Below are positions 38,516 to 51,912 of a stretch of 64,000 nt of DNA, piece after piece. Numbering within the stretch: position 1 is the stretch's first letter; each line of letters begins with the position of its first letter. The stretch spans positions 54,268,023 through 54,332,022 of the forward strand of contig QCXZ01000003.1 of assembly GCA_025024175.1 (NCBI GenBank), written 5' to 3'. This DNA comes from Rhyzopertha dominica. Its lineage: Eukaryota > Arthropoda > Insecta > Coleoptera > Bostrichidae. A program made the position numbers and the translations under genes. The notes beneath the pieces were generated by a model, which was not told the origin of the DNA, searched no databases, and saw nothing but the letters and a program-made list of their open reading frames with translations.

Positions 38516-39012
38516 GAAAACTGTGTTATCGGGCTTTGTGGCCATCGTCAGTTGGGTGTTATTCCTGACGTTTCATCGATTTGCGTGACCAGCATCCTCA
38601 GACGTATGTAAGTGCTTCTGTCTTGGTTGACTTCCGCGGCAAACTGTCAAACTAACGTCGTGTTGCCTGGCTACCGGCACTTACTAATACCAAAATTGCC
38701 AAGAAACTAACAGGCACTGATAAGGGAACACCACGGTATCAAATACGGTTTGCGCGCGAGATCCGAGTAAGCAACTGTTCGTTTCTTGGCAATTTTGGTA
38801 TTAGCAAGTGCCGGTTGCCAGGCAACACGACGTTAGTTTGACAATTTGCCGCGGAAGTCGAACCAAGACAGAAGCTTTTTACATACCTCTTAGGATGCCG
38901 GTCACTCGAACCGGTGAAACGTCAGGGATGACATCCAACTGACGACGGCCACAAAGCCCGATAATATAGTTTTCTACAAACCTTGGCCGCGAAAGCATAA
39001 ACCAATATTTAA
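38516..39012. mobile_element. foldback element, family 2, copy B
   Basis: Same element as 21716-22215, with the 11-bp direct repeats at 38505-38515 and 39013-39023. It differs from copy A by a few single-base indels. Confidence 0.7.
38889..38923 (+). ncRNA. hammerhead-like motif (family 2, copy B, right arm)
   Basis: CTTAGGA, extra T, GCCGGT / ACCGGT perfect 6-bp stem II, then GAAACGTC. CCT before and AGG after form a 3-bp stem I. Here the junction before GAAA has the expected length, unlike copy A. Confidence 0.45.
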
Positions 39013-39023
39013 ATTCGATTGTA

Positions 39024-42000
39024 TTTTGAATAGTTCCGTATCTAAAAACCAATATGTATTATTTGTTACACTTGATATAGTCCAAGCAACTGACAATAAT
39101 TAATTACGACCCTAGTTCTGCTGGGCTATTCAAAGGCATTTGACACAATAAATTATGAAGTTAGGTGAGCCACTTTGCTATAGGATTTTGTTGTCTTTAG
39201 GTAATGAATAACTATTTGCATGATACCGAACAAATTCTAAAATACCAACAGTAATTAATTTAATCTAATTGAGCATATGAACGATGTCTCACAGGGTTCC
39301 CTGTTAGGACTCTTATTGTTTCTGATACCTGTTTATATTATAACGTTTTCGGCTTGTCTTGGATATTGTAAAAATCATTTAATGTCAAGAGACCAAATGA
39401 TCATGTTTCTCTATATGTATTTTATTACAGGGGAATATTGATAAGTTGCTAGCTTAATACAGAAAAACTTTAAAGTTTTAAATGGAACTCTTTTATTAGT
39501 CCACATAATCCCCTCACTGAATACACTTTAGGCAACGTCCCTTCTCTTTTTACAGCTCCCATAACTTTTTTATTTGAAAAAATTTGCACCTTTTCTATTC
39601 GAAGAATAGACAGTAGTCGGATGGAGCCGACTCAGTTGAATATGGTGAATGGTATACCACTTCAAGCCCAAAATCGCGATTTTTGTTTATTTCTCTTGAG
39701 ACTTGTGACCAGGTGCATTGTCATGCAAAAACAGGAGTCTTTAGCTTTGGCTCGCTCAATTTTATCAACAAATGTGAACAATATTTTCTCGTTATTGTCT
39801 TCCTTTTCTCTAGATAGTAAATGAAGTTGACGCCACGAGTATCTCAAAAAATGAAGCAAGAACTTTTTTGGACTCAAAACGTTTTCGCTCTTGGAGTTAT
39901 TTTGTCTAAGGGTTGTAAAAATATGGGTACCCAGGTTTTATCCATGGTGACAACTCTGCTCAGAAGCTCGGAATCCTTTTTATCCGACTTTGAGGAATTT
40001 GAAGTCCATTTTACAGAAATTTTAGTACACGTAAAATAACATGAGCAATGTGATAAACTCTGCAGCCTCTTTCCAAAGAAGAAACAGAAGTCACTGACTG
40101 TCCCGTAAACTTATAATTGAGATGGTGTTTGGGATTAGGGAAGAGCCAATTATGGAAACAAATATAAACGATATCACTCCCAGGGATTTATTTATTTATT
40201 CTCCTTAATTGGGTGCAGGCAAGATTTGGATAGCGTAGCGGCATTATTTTAAAGCAAAGCGATTTGAGTCAATCTCATGAATAATTCTCTGTAATTTTAC
40301 TTTATGTTCAATACTGGGAGACATATGTAATCAAAAAGTATTAATTTTCTGTTGTATTATATGAATTCTTGTTAAGCAGTTAGGTAAAGAGCAGACCGTT
40401 GCTTGTGCCTTTTATATGAGCAACAGTTTTTAAAGAAAACAGGAAAAAGAAAGTACCACATGTATCATTCATTGTTAAATTACTATATTGTTGTAAAAAT
40501 GTTTCTAATGAACAAACAAAGAAGTTGATTGATATTAAACGACAATAGCAAACGGCGTTACAAGGACAAACATTCAGTCTACTTCTGTTCTTGCACAACA
40601 ATGAAAAAGTGATAAGTAATAAAGTCAAAGCATTGTGATTCTATAACAGATATTCAACTCAAGAAAACAACAATCTAACTAGAATTAGTAGATGCTGTTG
40701 TGCATATGAACATCGTTTAATCTTTTATGTAAAGACACTTCTAAGTGCACAATTTTGGATGTTTCAGCAAATCAGAGCTCTTTGATATACTCGATAGGAG
40801 TGCAAATAATAATTATAACTTTTAGATTGTATTGTATTATGACTTTTGGGATAATTTAAATTTTGCCGACGTTTAACATTGTATGTGATACAGTTGGNTT
40901 TTTTTATTTTAAACAACCACCATACAAAATTTCATATCAACGGCATCACAAAGCTTCCATTCTATCGAACAACAGAAACTTCTCAAAGCTGTTCTATAAT
41001 TTTGCCCCTAACCTTCGAACCGTTGGTAAATTTGCTTAATACCGATCGTGGGTATATCCTTTGATCTAGTNGGCACGTGACCGCAATAACNATGCAGGAA
41101 TACCGGTACAAATTTANTTCNCCTCGAAATGCGATCGTGTACTCCAACNCCGGGCTGTTCGTGTTTCCCTTCTAATTAAAAACGTTTTTATTTTTCCGAT
41201 ACTTTTCGCGCACCTGCAGCAGCAGAAGCGTAATCGAGGGAACAGTTTTGAAAGTTCGGGGCGACCAGGTTTTAATTAAATTTATGAATTTTTGGCGTTT
41301 GTCTGATACTGAACGTTNGGNGCGAACGCGGCATGCTTCAAAAATAGAGNCTTTACGACTTCCTCCAGCGGCTTCGGTGAGATTTGTTAGTACAACTGTA
41401 CTAATGGATCGTTCGGTTTATGTCACACGTTACTTCGACTTGTGTATTTTCAAGCGATGCCTAGCGTAGATTTAGACATTCCTAGATGGTAATTAAATTT
41501 GAAGCGTTAGTTAGAGACTGGCGGTCATACATTATCTTAATTTGTGTAAATATTAACTTAGCTGGATTGTAAACATATTTTTTTCTAATTAGCAGGTCGA
41601 AATTAAAGTCGCCATTAACTGCAGGTATCTAAATAGCTCATTTAGATATTAGAGACAGTGCCAAATTAATTTTCGTAGAACTGCACTTAAAAGTCTTACA
41701 GCTACATTACACTCCGTGTGTTATTAGTAGCATGTTAATTGCTTGTATTTTCACAGCAATTTTGAAACTGCATTTAGGGTGATGAAAATGTGGTACGCAG
41801 GATTAGCATGTCGTTGTCACTGTCGATACATTGTGGAATCAGATTTAGCACAATGGCATGAACAACGAGTGTCATAATGAAGCAAATTAGCGATTTGCGG
41901 TTCTCTATGTATGAAACACACGTTTCTCACAAGTCATTAACGACACAGCAATAAGTATAGAAAATTCTCACTATCTGTATTGCGTAAATGTATTGCATTT

Positions 42001-43589
42001 ACCATAGCTTGTCTAAATCCCTTTTTCATTTCTGCGTGTTTAAATTATTTATATAAACGCATTCTTCCTGCGTGCTCCACATGTACAATCATATTTTATA
42101 TTCCACTAAATTTTTGCATTATATCTAGAAATATGTACCGATTATGCACGTTTTTTTGTATTGCAGCCAAAGTGGGTGCAGAGTAAAATTGTCAAATCTA
42201 AAACTGTATGTTTACCGACTTATTGCTTTCGGAGAAAGTTTGCATTTACAGTTCACTAACACTCTACAAGCAATAAAATAGAATAAAACAGAATAGAATA
42301 AAGGAGAATAGAATAGGAGCTGAAGGTTCAGTGCGGTTGGCTCTCAGTACTACACCTTAAGCAATAATAATAAATCGTATCGTTGTATATTAATTTTGCA
42401 GCTATTTCCTAAAATAAGGTAAATAGATAAAACGTCCGTCACAACAGATCTATATGTTGAACGGAAAGCTTTTAGAAATAGTAGATACAAGTATCTGTTT
42501 CTGTCACGTCATATGTAGTGTTTCGTAACGGGATAGCATTTGGTGGAAACTGAAGTCAATAGCATGCTGATTATAACAATTTTTCGCTTTTTGCAACAGG
42601 AGCACTGAGACTTAATGTTCTATTGTATTGGTCGCATATGGAAAGCTAAAAATAACTGAAGGCGGATGTAGATGGTAAAAAGTTAACAGCAAACTCTAAC
42701 GAACAAGAACTAAGAAAGCGGCCGAGAAATGGATAACAGACAAGATATAAGTGACTTGTAGAAACAGAACAAACAAACTATAAACAATAAAATTAGATGA
42801 CATAAATGAAAAAGAGAATAGGCTGTAAAGAACCTGAAACATATACGTACAAAAACCATGCTGGTAGTTGATAAAATGCAATACATAGCTAAAGGAACGG
42901 GACGTATTGTGACACTTCAATAAACAAGGATGAGGGAAAGTTTGACAAAAAAAGTACTATGGACCATCAACAATTATGGTGTTTAGAAAAATCGGAGTTA
43001 GAGTATTGCATCATCGACGGAAGGATTTATTCTTGTATGAGTTTAAGACATTTCAATAAGATACTGATAAACATACATGCAACATGCAGCTGAAAAGGAA
43101 TAGCGAAATATTAAAAGAAGCTGGTGTACTAATGATAATAATAATCGACTTAATACCAATATTGGGAAAATAATATAACTATAACGTAGTAAGTAAACAA
43201 GCCATTCACAAAAGAACGAGTAATATCTGATTGTCATTACCATGATTAGAAAGTATGAATATAAAAAGGAATACAAAATGACAAAATGACTCCTGACCTT
43301 TATATTTTGGTGTCATTTTGAATTGATACTAAAAAGCGGTTAAGCAATACGTATTTTTGCGAATATTTTAATGAACGTGTACCACCTTCATACAGGTTAC
43401 AACCTCCGCTATATTACTTGCGTTTGAAATTGATATAATAAAATAAATAATTACTACTATTAGAATAAGTAAATCTTTTGTTGCCTACCAGGTATTTACA
43501 TAACTGCAGATGGCGTATTAATACTTGCATTTTGTACTTAAGTACATAATGTACTATATTTTGCTGACTAAATTGTAAAGTGTGTGTAT
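39024..43589. other. non-coding part of copy B
   Basis: No supported gene. Corresponds to 22227-26840. Confidence 0.5.
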
Positions 43590-46500
43590 GACTTAGTGTA
43601 TCTTGCGCAACTTCCTAAAGCGAATGACCAGTATGCTGAAGTAACTATCGATCAACTAAAACAGTAAAACGTTGACTTGTTTCGAATTAAGCTGCAAAAA
43701 AATTATAATCTCTTGAAAAAGTATACTTGACTTCTCACCAGCTTTACACAACTGATTTTAAAAGATCAGTTCCTACAGGAGAAAAAACACAGTCTCACCA
43801 ACGCTCAGCATCAGCGAACGAAATTTTCACAAAACTGAATGATATTTGAAAATTCAGTCTGTAACAGGTCCTCACTTGGTCTTCACTATCCCTGAACCGA
43901 ATAAACCCCATAAGCGACGAAATGAAAACGAAGTTCGCGTGGTTAGCGACGCTGAAGGAAAGCATTGCAGACCGTGCTCGCCTTTAATACTCTTCACGGC
44001 CTCACATCGATCCATTTCGGGGTTGTGTAACACGCCAGCGATGATACTCAGTTTACTTACAACATTGTGTTTCCACGTGAACTGCAGTCGTACGTAATCC
44101 GCCAGGACTCAATGAACGACGTGAAAACATGAGAAGTACCTAGTACGAAGAGACTTATAACATACAAGTCTTTAAGTGAGTATTTGGAGAAAGATATATT
44201 CAAGGTGGTGAAAGTTCAACAAAGATAATCATGTATAGGTATTGTATATGTAATTATTGAAAAATCAGCTTTAGCCAATGTAGCTTCTGGAAAAACTAGC
44301 TTTATAATAAAATTAATTCTTTTTGGGAATCCAAACGCTGACAAAAGATATCAAACTGTCGTTTTGATTATTCCTGCAATCGTTGATCCCTAAAAGGTGT
44401 CTGACACAAATGACGACACAAAATAAAATAAATGCGCTGAATAAGAAAGGTGTTTTTGTGAGATACGCCATAATAAACTTTAAACCTTTTTCGGCCGATT
44501 AGGAACGAACGCGCTTTTAGTTAAAACCTTTATTGTGGAGTACAAAATATATTATAATTTTATGGTTATATAATGCATTTTCATGTTCAATGCTTTCACA
44601 CAATGTAATAATACCTACTATAATAATTGCATCCTATAGGATTTAAACAAAATTTTCTTGAAGAATACGTCTACAAGCACTCTGCTAAATACTGCTAAAT
44701 TATTCCATTTGCTTGCATAATTTGGACAATGAGTAAAACCAAAAGCCAGGAATTCTGACGTTACTAAATTTTTGTTGACTAACTATATTTTTGCAGAAAA
44801 TATTTAACACTGCGTTTTATATATTTCCAGATTTAGGTGTCGGATGTACTTGCTAAGAAATGAACCTTGCAGTGCAGAGCAATTTATCGACAAGCTATTT
44901 TCCAGAATTTATCGTTTCTTCTGAAAAGAACTTATTTTTATATTTGACTGAAGTTGTCAGAAGTTCTTGCCATAATCTTACACTCAGTATTATAGGGGCA
45001 CATTATATTATACATAACAATTCAAGAATTTTCGGTGCTTAAGAGATTCACGAGACATTGTTTGGAATTAATTTAATTAGAAATTTCTCTTCGTAACTAC
45101 ATTGAACGTTTAATAGCTTACAACGATACTAGTTCTACTATTTTAGGTACAAGATAACATAACATAATTTTGTATACGCGACGGACCTAGGTACTTACAT
45201 TTTGCTGACTGCGACGACCAGTGAAAAAGACTAATAATTAAGAACACACTATTGTTCTAGCATAGGTAGATTTTAAATATTAAGTATCAGAATTTTAAAA
45301 TATATATTTTAATTGCAGGTGAGCCAATGGAATATCTACTTCCACAAACACGCGGTTCGTAAGTACTTAATGCTGTAATAGTGTATATACTGATGATACC
45401 TATAGATAATGAGGTGTTCCATTTCATTTTCGACTGTGGTTTTTCAATTAAGGTAAAAGTAAGTAATAAAGTAAAATTATTTATTGCGTGTTTGTTTAAA
45501 TTTTCAAATGATCATCCAACACATTTCACGGAGATTATTCATACATGCTTTATGTTTTACATTACGCCTCAAAATATAATGTAGCGGTGTTAGATCGCGC
45601 GATCTGGGCCTATACAACATTGGTCATAAATAGTGATACCTTGTATAATATTTTTTTGAGAAAAAAAAGTGAAGAGAAAATCAGTGTACCTTGCTTTTAG
45701 TGTCGTATGTCATATTCTTAAAATTTACTCAGTTTTCAAGAATTTGACAAAAATTTTCTAACGTTCAGTAAATTAAAAACGATTGTTAGATATTTAACAG
45801 AACCAGAAAGATTTTCAAGTTGGTTATGGTTAGTTTGTTGATAGAGTTAAAATTCATGGGGAAGCATGCCAATTTTTTAATTAACAATAGGTATCTGGAT
45901 AAATAGATGACCATATCCACAGTCGGAAAATTAAGCCTACTATTTGGAAGTTAAAAAAATCATTACATCATATGTCAACTCGACAATTGTCCCTATATAA
46001 TGTTCGAAAGTTAAAAAGGTATTATTATACTCATATAAATAATTATACCTCCAAAGTGAGGTATGTTTACTATTAATAAGGTATTTATAATAATTGTGGT
46101 ATCTGCTAAATCAAAGGCTTTTAATTTGAAGTAGCATATAACACTTTAGCCGAAAGCGGAGAGGCAAATTTGGCGAACTTAGTTTCAGAAAATAATTCTA
46201 GACACTAAGACACTCTTGATATATGGTTATCCTTCTGCTTTGTCCAGTATAACAAGCGGTTGTCAGCGCCGCAACGAAATGCTGCAAAGCCATTTCCTTC
46301 GCCGAAAGCAGCTTGAGCGCTGGTAATTTGCGATTTCGGTCCACAGTCCACAGGCATAAAGGATATTTCCATCCGTAAATCTGTCCCGTATATTACATTT
46401 ATATGGCGAAACACAATAAGGGAAAATGGATTATGACAAATGTTTGTGAATCTCCGAAATAAAATGAACGGCGCTGGGGGGCGCTGGGTTGCCTGGTTTG

Positions 46501-47650
46501 CTGGCGCGGGGCAAGAGCGAAATGAATAGTAATTCAGACACCAAATGAAAAGATGAATGCGAAATGAAAGCAATAAAAAACGCCTTTCAGACAGATGCAA
46601 TCTCCTTGGAGAGAGACGATGGACCTTACAGAGGGGATGAATCCTGGAACGGCACAAAAATGAACCTACGGAAATTACAAAGATAATTGGAGTAAGGAGT
46701 CTAGCGCCGTTTGCGACTGTTGCCGGTAAATAATAGCGTCTTTTAATGGCACCATTGTGAAGGATTGCTTTAAATTAAGTCTCGCATTGGGGCAATTGTA
46801 TGAATCTAGTTTATGAAGTACTTGCTAAAGAAAACACTGGCGGTATGCTGTTTATCGCAATAAGAGCTAGATGGCTCTGCTAAAGCGTTATGAAGCCCAT
46901 AAAACTGTATTCTGTATTATATACCAACGTAGTTGGAATTATACTTTGTCATTACACCTATTCAGTACGATATTGTGTGCGGAAGAGTGTGAATATACCA
47001 GATTATCTATCTGATGCAAGGTATTTATTTAACGGATTATGAGTATTGAAAGATAATAAAACGTGCTACAAACTTTGTACTGCTAAAACATAGCTTTATA
47101 TTTTACTTTGATGTCAAAACGTCGTATTTTATGTGACCCATTCGCATAAGTTACTGACTAGCAGTAATGCTTTAATCTAGTTTACTTGCTAATTATTTGA
47201 TCATTTGATGGAGACCAAAAATTGTCGTCACTATTTCGTTGTATATATATATCATGCTGCATCAAATAACGATATACAGGGTATTTAATATACTCGGTAT
47301 CAAACAGTTGGTTATTTACCTGTTACACATTGCCCATCTGTACTGAAGAGAATGAAGGCTACAAAATTCCAAAAATTCCTTGAGTAACTTAAGTATAATA
47401 CTTCCGTTGGAAAGAAAACGATGTTTAAATTTACTTTGCATAATTTATTTTGCTATTTGAATTGTACAATACATACTTAATTGAGGTATTATAATTTTCA
47501 GAGATTCCTTTAAATGGATTTTTCTTTTCTCTTAGTAATATGGTAATTGAAATTATACGAATCATTTTCGAGTCATCACCAAAAGGTCGAAAAATCCTAA
47601 CTTCGTTTTTTGCTCCCTTAGCGGTTACTTAACTTTTGAAAAAAAAAACC
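43590..47650. other. unique non-coding sequence after the duplication
   Basis: No recognised gene. An unbroken minus-strand frame of 150 codons (46205-46657) lies in a GC-richer block (about 46240-46720), but its predicted protein has no recognisable domain. That block may be a conserved non-coding element. A 14-bp perfect palindrome is at 45592-45605. Confidence 0.4.
45592..45605. repeat. 14-bp perfect palindrome
   Basis: AGATCGCGCGATCT is fully self-complementary and unusual in such AT-rich surroundings. It could be a dimeric factor site or chance. Confidence 0.4.
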
Positions 47651-47710
47651 AAAAGCACTTTGCTAGAGCACTCTATCATGATCTTCACGCTACGGCAGTT
47701 ATATTTTGCG

Positions 47711-47743
47711 GAAAACGTTTCGTTCCGAACAAATTATTATCAG
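47711..47743 (-). ncRNA. decayed hammerhead-like motif (family 3, left arm)
   Basis: On the minus strand: CTGATAA (expected CTGATGA), extra T, a short hairpin around TTCG, then GAAACGTT. Two AA/TT pairs remain for stem I. Decayed. Confidence 0.3.
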
Positions 47744-49050
47744 TTTCATTCTTATTTATAGCAGTTATATTGAATTTTTACATATTTAGAAAGGCAGAAT
47801 TTTTCTTGTTCGGTTATCTGTTATAACTCATATAGTAGGCCAGTAAGAAAGTTTTTTAATAATCACTTATATTGAATGCAATGAAATCCGTCATGCCTTG
47901 GATATGTCGATTTTGAAGTAAAACAAAAGAAAGTGTCCTACGCGTCAAATCTGCACTAAGCTTCTGGTTCTCGTATGACTTAGTTTACAGTTAATAGTTA
48001 TAGTTGAAGTATAACATATTCAATGCAACAAAAATAATACACTGGTCGGAGTGCAGATTATACGTACATAAGGATTTTTAGAATGGTAACCGTGAATTTA
48101 CAAGAGCGTTGTTGTTTTGTATAAGCGAATAGAGAAAATCGAAGAAACCTAAAGTGTCACGGATTTTAAGAAAACTTAAATTTCATTCTTATAGACTGCA
48201 CACTGGCCAAGATTATCCCAAGCGAGGAGGATTCATTGAACGGACGAATCGTATTTCGCCAGCACTATCTGCTTCAGTCACAGCAATGTGCATTACTGGG
48301 TTAAAGAAATCCGTTTATTCACGTTCTTGGCAGTATTTAAGGAGTGCAATCTGAAATGCGGTATAATCGGTAGGCTGATTGGTCTAAGCTTCTTTCAGGG
48401 GCATTTAAACGCACAAATATAGCTAGAATTTCTTGTATAAGAACTGGAAGTTTCACTGAATGATTTAACTCTATCAGTGCAACGAGACATGTGATATCAG
48501 AACTTGGGCATCTGCTCAATACCCAGAGAACAGATAAAGTTTCAGCTACTCACAATGAAACTGTTTGCCCTCCTTGATCCCCCGACATGACTCCACTAGT
48601 TTCTTAAAAATGCGGGACACCGAAACAGAAATCCGTGTAACAACTTACGAGTAGAATAGCTGCAGCAGAGGATAATTATCAGGCTAGTTGCTGTATACAT
48701 TTATGTTGAATCTTTGAGGCAGTGTTGTACAATGCGGCTTCGTCGGATCGCTATGTGGTTTTGTAAATAGATTCACAGTCTTAAAATATTATATTGAAAT
48801 GACGCCACTAGCTTTTTGTGACACAGACTATTTTTAATTCAATATATGTCTCTCAATGGCTCTAACTGTGCCACAGATTACACATTATTTGTATTTGAAT
48901 TTTACTAAAATATGATAAATATGATATAGGTCTTATATATGACTTCCAACATTATTATTACATGTAATGTTGTACATCACCGTAACGGCAAAAATTCGGT
49001 ATTTCTAAATATGTAAAACTCCAAAATGGCTGCCATAACAAAGAACGAAC

Positions 49051-49081
49051 CTGATGATGTTTCCTTCGTTATGAAACACTT
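49051..49081 (+). ncRNA. decayed hammerhead-like motif (family 3, right arm)
   Basis: CTGATGA, extra T, a hairpin around TTCG, then GAAACACT. Alignment with the left arm identifies it as the same motif, but stem II is disrupted and stem III is changed. Confidence 0.25.
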
Positions 49082-49143
49082 TCAATAAAATTTAAGTGCT
49101 GCGCCTTGATGACTATGAAAAAGTGCTCTAGCAAAGTGCTTTT

Positions 49144-51120
49144 AGGATTTTTTAATGACTCTAAAATGTTAAGTGTCATGCCAAAAATGAGCACTTATTA
49201 CTAGTGTGTAGCGTAAAAGGCAAACCTTTTGCCCCTTAGATGAATCTCTATCTCTTATAAAAAAGCTTCATATGTTATGCTACCTTTACTGGAACACCCT
49301 ATACACACTTTCTGATCTAACCCAAAACGAAAATATTCGTTGCTATAACAACTTTACAGATAAAATTTACAAGTCAAGTATATAGTTAAAGTAGGTAGCA
49401 GTAAGTAGCCGTCATTTAAACAAACCTTGGGGTTCTTTTACAACATTCAAGGTATACATATGGTCGTGAACCACCTACTTATTGCTTAAAAATTATTAAC
49501 AACAAACAACATTAGTATGAGAATAAGTTGCAGGTAACAGAAAAATGGGGATTATTCAGTGAATTGCTTTGGCTATAATTAAGTAAATAGTTATTTAAAT
49601 ATTTAATAATATGTTTAGAATTATTGCTTCAATTGTCAGACCGTATTAGGGCAGAACCTAATCTGATATTTTTGCAATTCCAAATAAAATAACTGGTAAG
49701 TTTTTGTGCTGGACAATATTTAGCTCACTCGTACCCGTAAGATATTTTTACTTACGTCAGCAAACTTTTCATTAGGATAATGAGCTCATTTAGTATATAA
49801 AATAATTAAATACAAACGGGACATCCTGCACCAAAAAAGAATCAGATTGCCTTACATAAATTAAGCTGACGGTTTGTTTATTAACTTATTAATAGCGCGC
49901 ATTAAAAGTAACGTACTCTGTCGACATAAATATTAATTTTATGGGACTTTTTTGGGTTTCCTCCGGAGAGTATCACATTATAATAGGCGCGTAGTACATG
50001 TGATGCAATAAAATTAAGTATCTTAGTGAGTTCGGCTTGGAACAAAATTGTCTGTTTTTGTTGCCTTTGTTTGTGTTTACAATTTGTTTTTAACAACATA
50101 AATATTTCGTTCACGGAACTTTTTACCGCAATTCGTTGCGAGACTTGTAGAGTCTCACTTCCTTGTTTTGATATTACCAAACGTGAAAGCTAAGCACTCT
50201 CGAACAGTTTTGGTGCAAATCCTCACTAGCAGTTTTACATTCAGTTCCGTCTTCCCTCGAACTATCAATTCCCCAAGAGCAATATCGGAGAAATTACATT
50301 ATTATAGCACGAAACGGGCTCGGCGTTCTCTACCTTTAACGGAAGACACTATGAATTCGCAGTTTACACAGCAAATCCAATATCCTGAACGAGATTCACT
50401 TTGCTAGACGGGCCGCTTACGCGTGACACGGCTGGATTCCGAAAATCGCACCGGTATCGAAGATCGCTGGTGTGGATTTCCTGGGTTTAGAGAGAACAGC
50501 CGTTCGCGAGAAGAAATTGACGTTTGTCGAGCAGAAGCGAAAAGCGTGGATAGGAAAAAGGATTATGGAATCCTTGGCCAGTTTTTATGAATATGTGCTG
50601 CTGCAGCGCAAAGCACAATGAAAATTTTGGTACGTTATATTGTAGTAGCAATAAGAATAAGGTTGACAATTACGATTTACGACCTGGCATTAAAGAGGTT
50701 TTCTTTGATTAAAGAAATAATGTGATTTATATTCTTAAGGGGTTCACCCACACTATATCTCCTGTATGCCCAAAAAAAACCGAATTGTACTGATGAAAAT
50801 AATGTTAAGCGAATACCCTGTTCTAGTATTAAAGTGCTTGCGTAATCTAATGGATTCACTACAAAATATTGTAGATGACGCTGTGCACTATTAGCGTTAT
50901 TTATTACCTAGTAAAACTTCACTGTTTCAAATATTTGGTTGCATTAGTTATTACTAAAGTAGTATCTCAACCAGTAATTGTCTGTCAAAATAAAATATAA
51001 TTTGGGCATTACCGATTTTATTAAACAAAGAAACCTACCCTTATAAATAAGTCAAATTTTTTTTTAGAAGACCTGCTACTACAGTTACAAATTTAATATC
51101 TTAATTTCTTTTTATATTAT
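49144..51120. other. non-coding sequence, nothing recognised
   Basis: AT-rich, with small frames only. No repeat ends or RNA genes seen. Confidence 0.45.
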
Positions 51121-51129
51121 ATTATTTTA

Positions 51130-51300
51130 AAGGAAGTAGCGGTCGTGTTATTAATATTTATAGTTATTTTGTGGTTTATTGGACCTTAGGTTAATTCAAA
51201 GGAAGCTCTTTTTCCAGTGTCAAGCTTTCGACTATATTCAAGTCTTCCTCAGGACTTCTACAAGCAGTTTATAATTTTTACATACAAAATATTCTTAAAT
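51130..51300. mobile_element. single-arm repeat, family 4a
   Basis: Carries the same opening (GTAGCGGTCG) and the same AAGCTTTC...TCAG signature as the two inverted-arm elements to the right, but no opposite arm was found. It is probably a truncated relative in the same cluster. Confidence 0.45.
51229..51255 (-). ncRNA. hammerhead-like motif (family 4a)
   Basis: On the minus strand: GTC, CTGAGGA, extra A, GACT stem, loop TGAATAT, AGTC, GAAAGCTT, GAC. GTC and GAC make a 3-bp stem I. GAAAGCTT gives a 2-bp AG/CT stem III and U at the cleavage position. All core bases are intact. Confidence 0.5.
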
Positions 51301-51643
51301 TACTGATAACAATTATGTACTTTTGAGATTATGCGATTCTTATGATATTATTTTCTGCATTTGTAACGAAAAATGTATAATAAATGTAACATATTTTTGT
51401 ATTTCAAATTCTGTCAAATTCAAATTCAAATCAATTTCAAGACTACAAATCAATACTACACTACCAATACATCCATTATGACCAACTGTTAAATAACATA
51501 AATAACTTTTTTTTTAATTCATTATATAAAATATAAATATACTGAATGAAATTGTTTGCGGTCGTTTACTTGTCAATATTAAGCTGAAATATCTTGGGGG
51601 AATTCGACCTGGTGGTAAAGATCAATGGGTACTCTTTATTTTG

Positions 51644-51683
51644 GCCAAGCTTTCAATTGCTTTATTACAATCTTCTTCAGGGC
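51644..51683 (-). ncRNA. hammerhead-like motif (family 4b, left arm)
   Basis: On the minus strand: GCC, CTGAAGA, extra A, GATTG paired with CAATT, GAAAGCTT, GGC. Stem I is GCC/GGC. The core is intact. Confidence 0.5.
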
Positions 51684-51872
51684 TTTCTACAACAATCCAG
51701 TTTACATTTAGTTTACAAGAAGTAGAACAATAACGTGTTACTTACTAATTTGAGTTTTAAATAGGCAGCTATTTTAGGGAAAGGAATCTTCGAAAATTTT
51801 AAGCAGTATATGTTAAATGTATTACACATATAACACAATCCAGAAATTTTACATACAATATTGTTGTAGTAA

Positions 51873-51912
51873 GCCCTGAAGAAGATTGTAATAAAGCAAT
51901 TGAAAGCTTGGC
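51873..51912 (+). ncRNA. hammerhead-like motif (family 4b, right arm)
   Basis: Same motif as the left arm on the opposite strand: GCC (51873-51875), CTGAAGA (51876-51882), hairpin, GAAAGCTT (51902-51909), GGC (51910-51912). Confidence 0.5.

Larger units (their letters stand above)
33028..43589 (+). repeat. duplicated block, copy B
   Basis: Partner of copy A (16218-26840). It begins right at the LTR border and continues past the point where copy A meets the gap (GTGTGTGTAT at 43581-43589) into unique sequence. It has several N bases (36087-36807 and 40898-41350) that are resolved in copy A. Its contents are the same: microsatellite, SINE fragment, GC-richer island and family 2 foldback element. 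It is about 60 bases shorter than copy A, with the loss confined to about 37.1-42.0 kb. Confidence 0.9.
47651..49143. mobile_element. inverted-arm element, family 3
   Basis: Arms of about 93 bases at 47651-47743 and 49051-49143 are inverted. The outer 22 bases are perfectly complementary (AAAAGCACTTTGCTAGAGCA and two more bases), while the inner parts are diverged. Each arm contains a CTGAT(G/A)A-hairpin-GAAAC pattern pointing outward. The interior of about 1.3 kb has only short broken frames, none recognised with confidence. It could be a decayed retroelement body between inverted pseudo-LTR-like ends, or two separate insertions of one repeat. Confidence 0.55.

Noticed and set aside
46205..46657. 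150-codon open frame on the minus strand
   Set aside because: No recognisable domain; it lies in a GC-richer block where stop codons are rarer, so chance is likely.
48154..48620. Possible Tc1-like transposase fragment inside the 47.6-49.1 kb element
   Set aside because: A weak resemblance in composition only; no catalytic or helix-turn-helix motif could be confirmed.
47272..49305. TATACAGGGTATTT at 47272 and ACACCCTATACA near 49295 as possible MITE ends
   Set aside because: The two sites are not complementary beyond the CAGGGT/ACCCT core, so they do not form matching terminal repeats.
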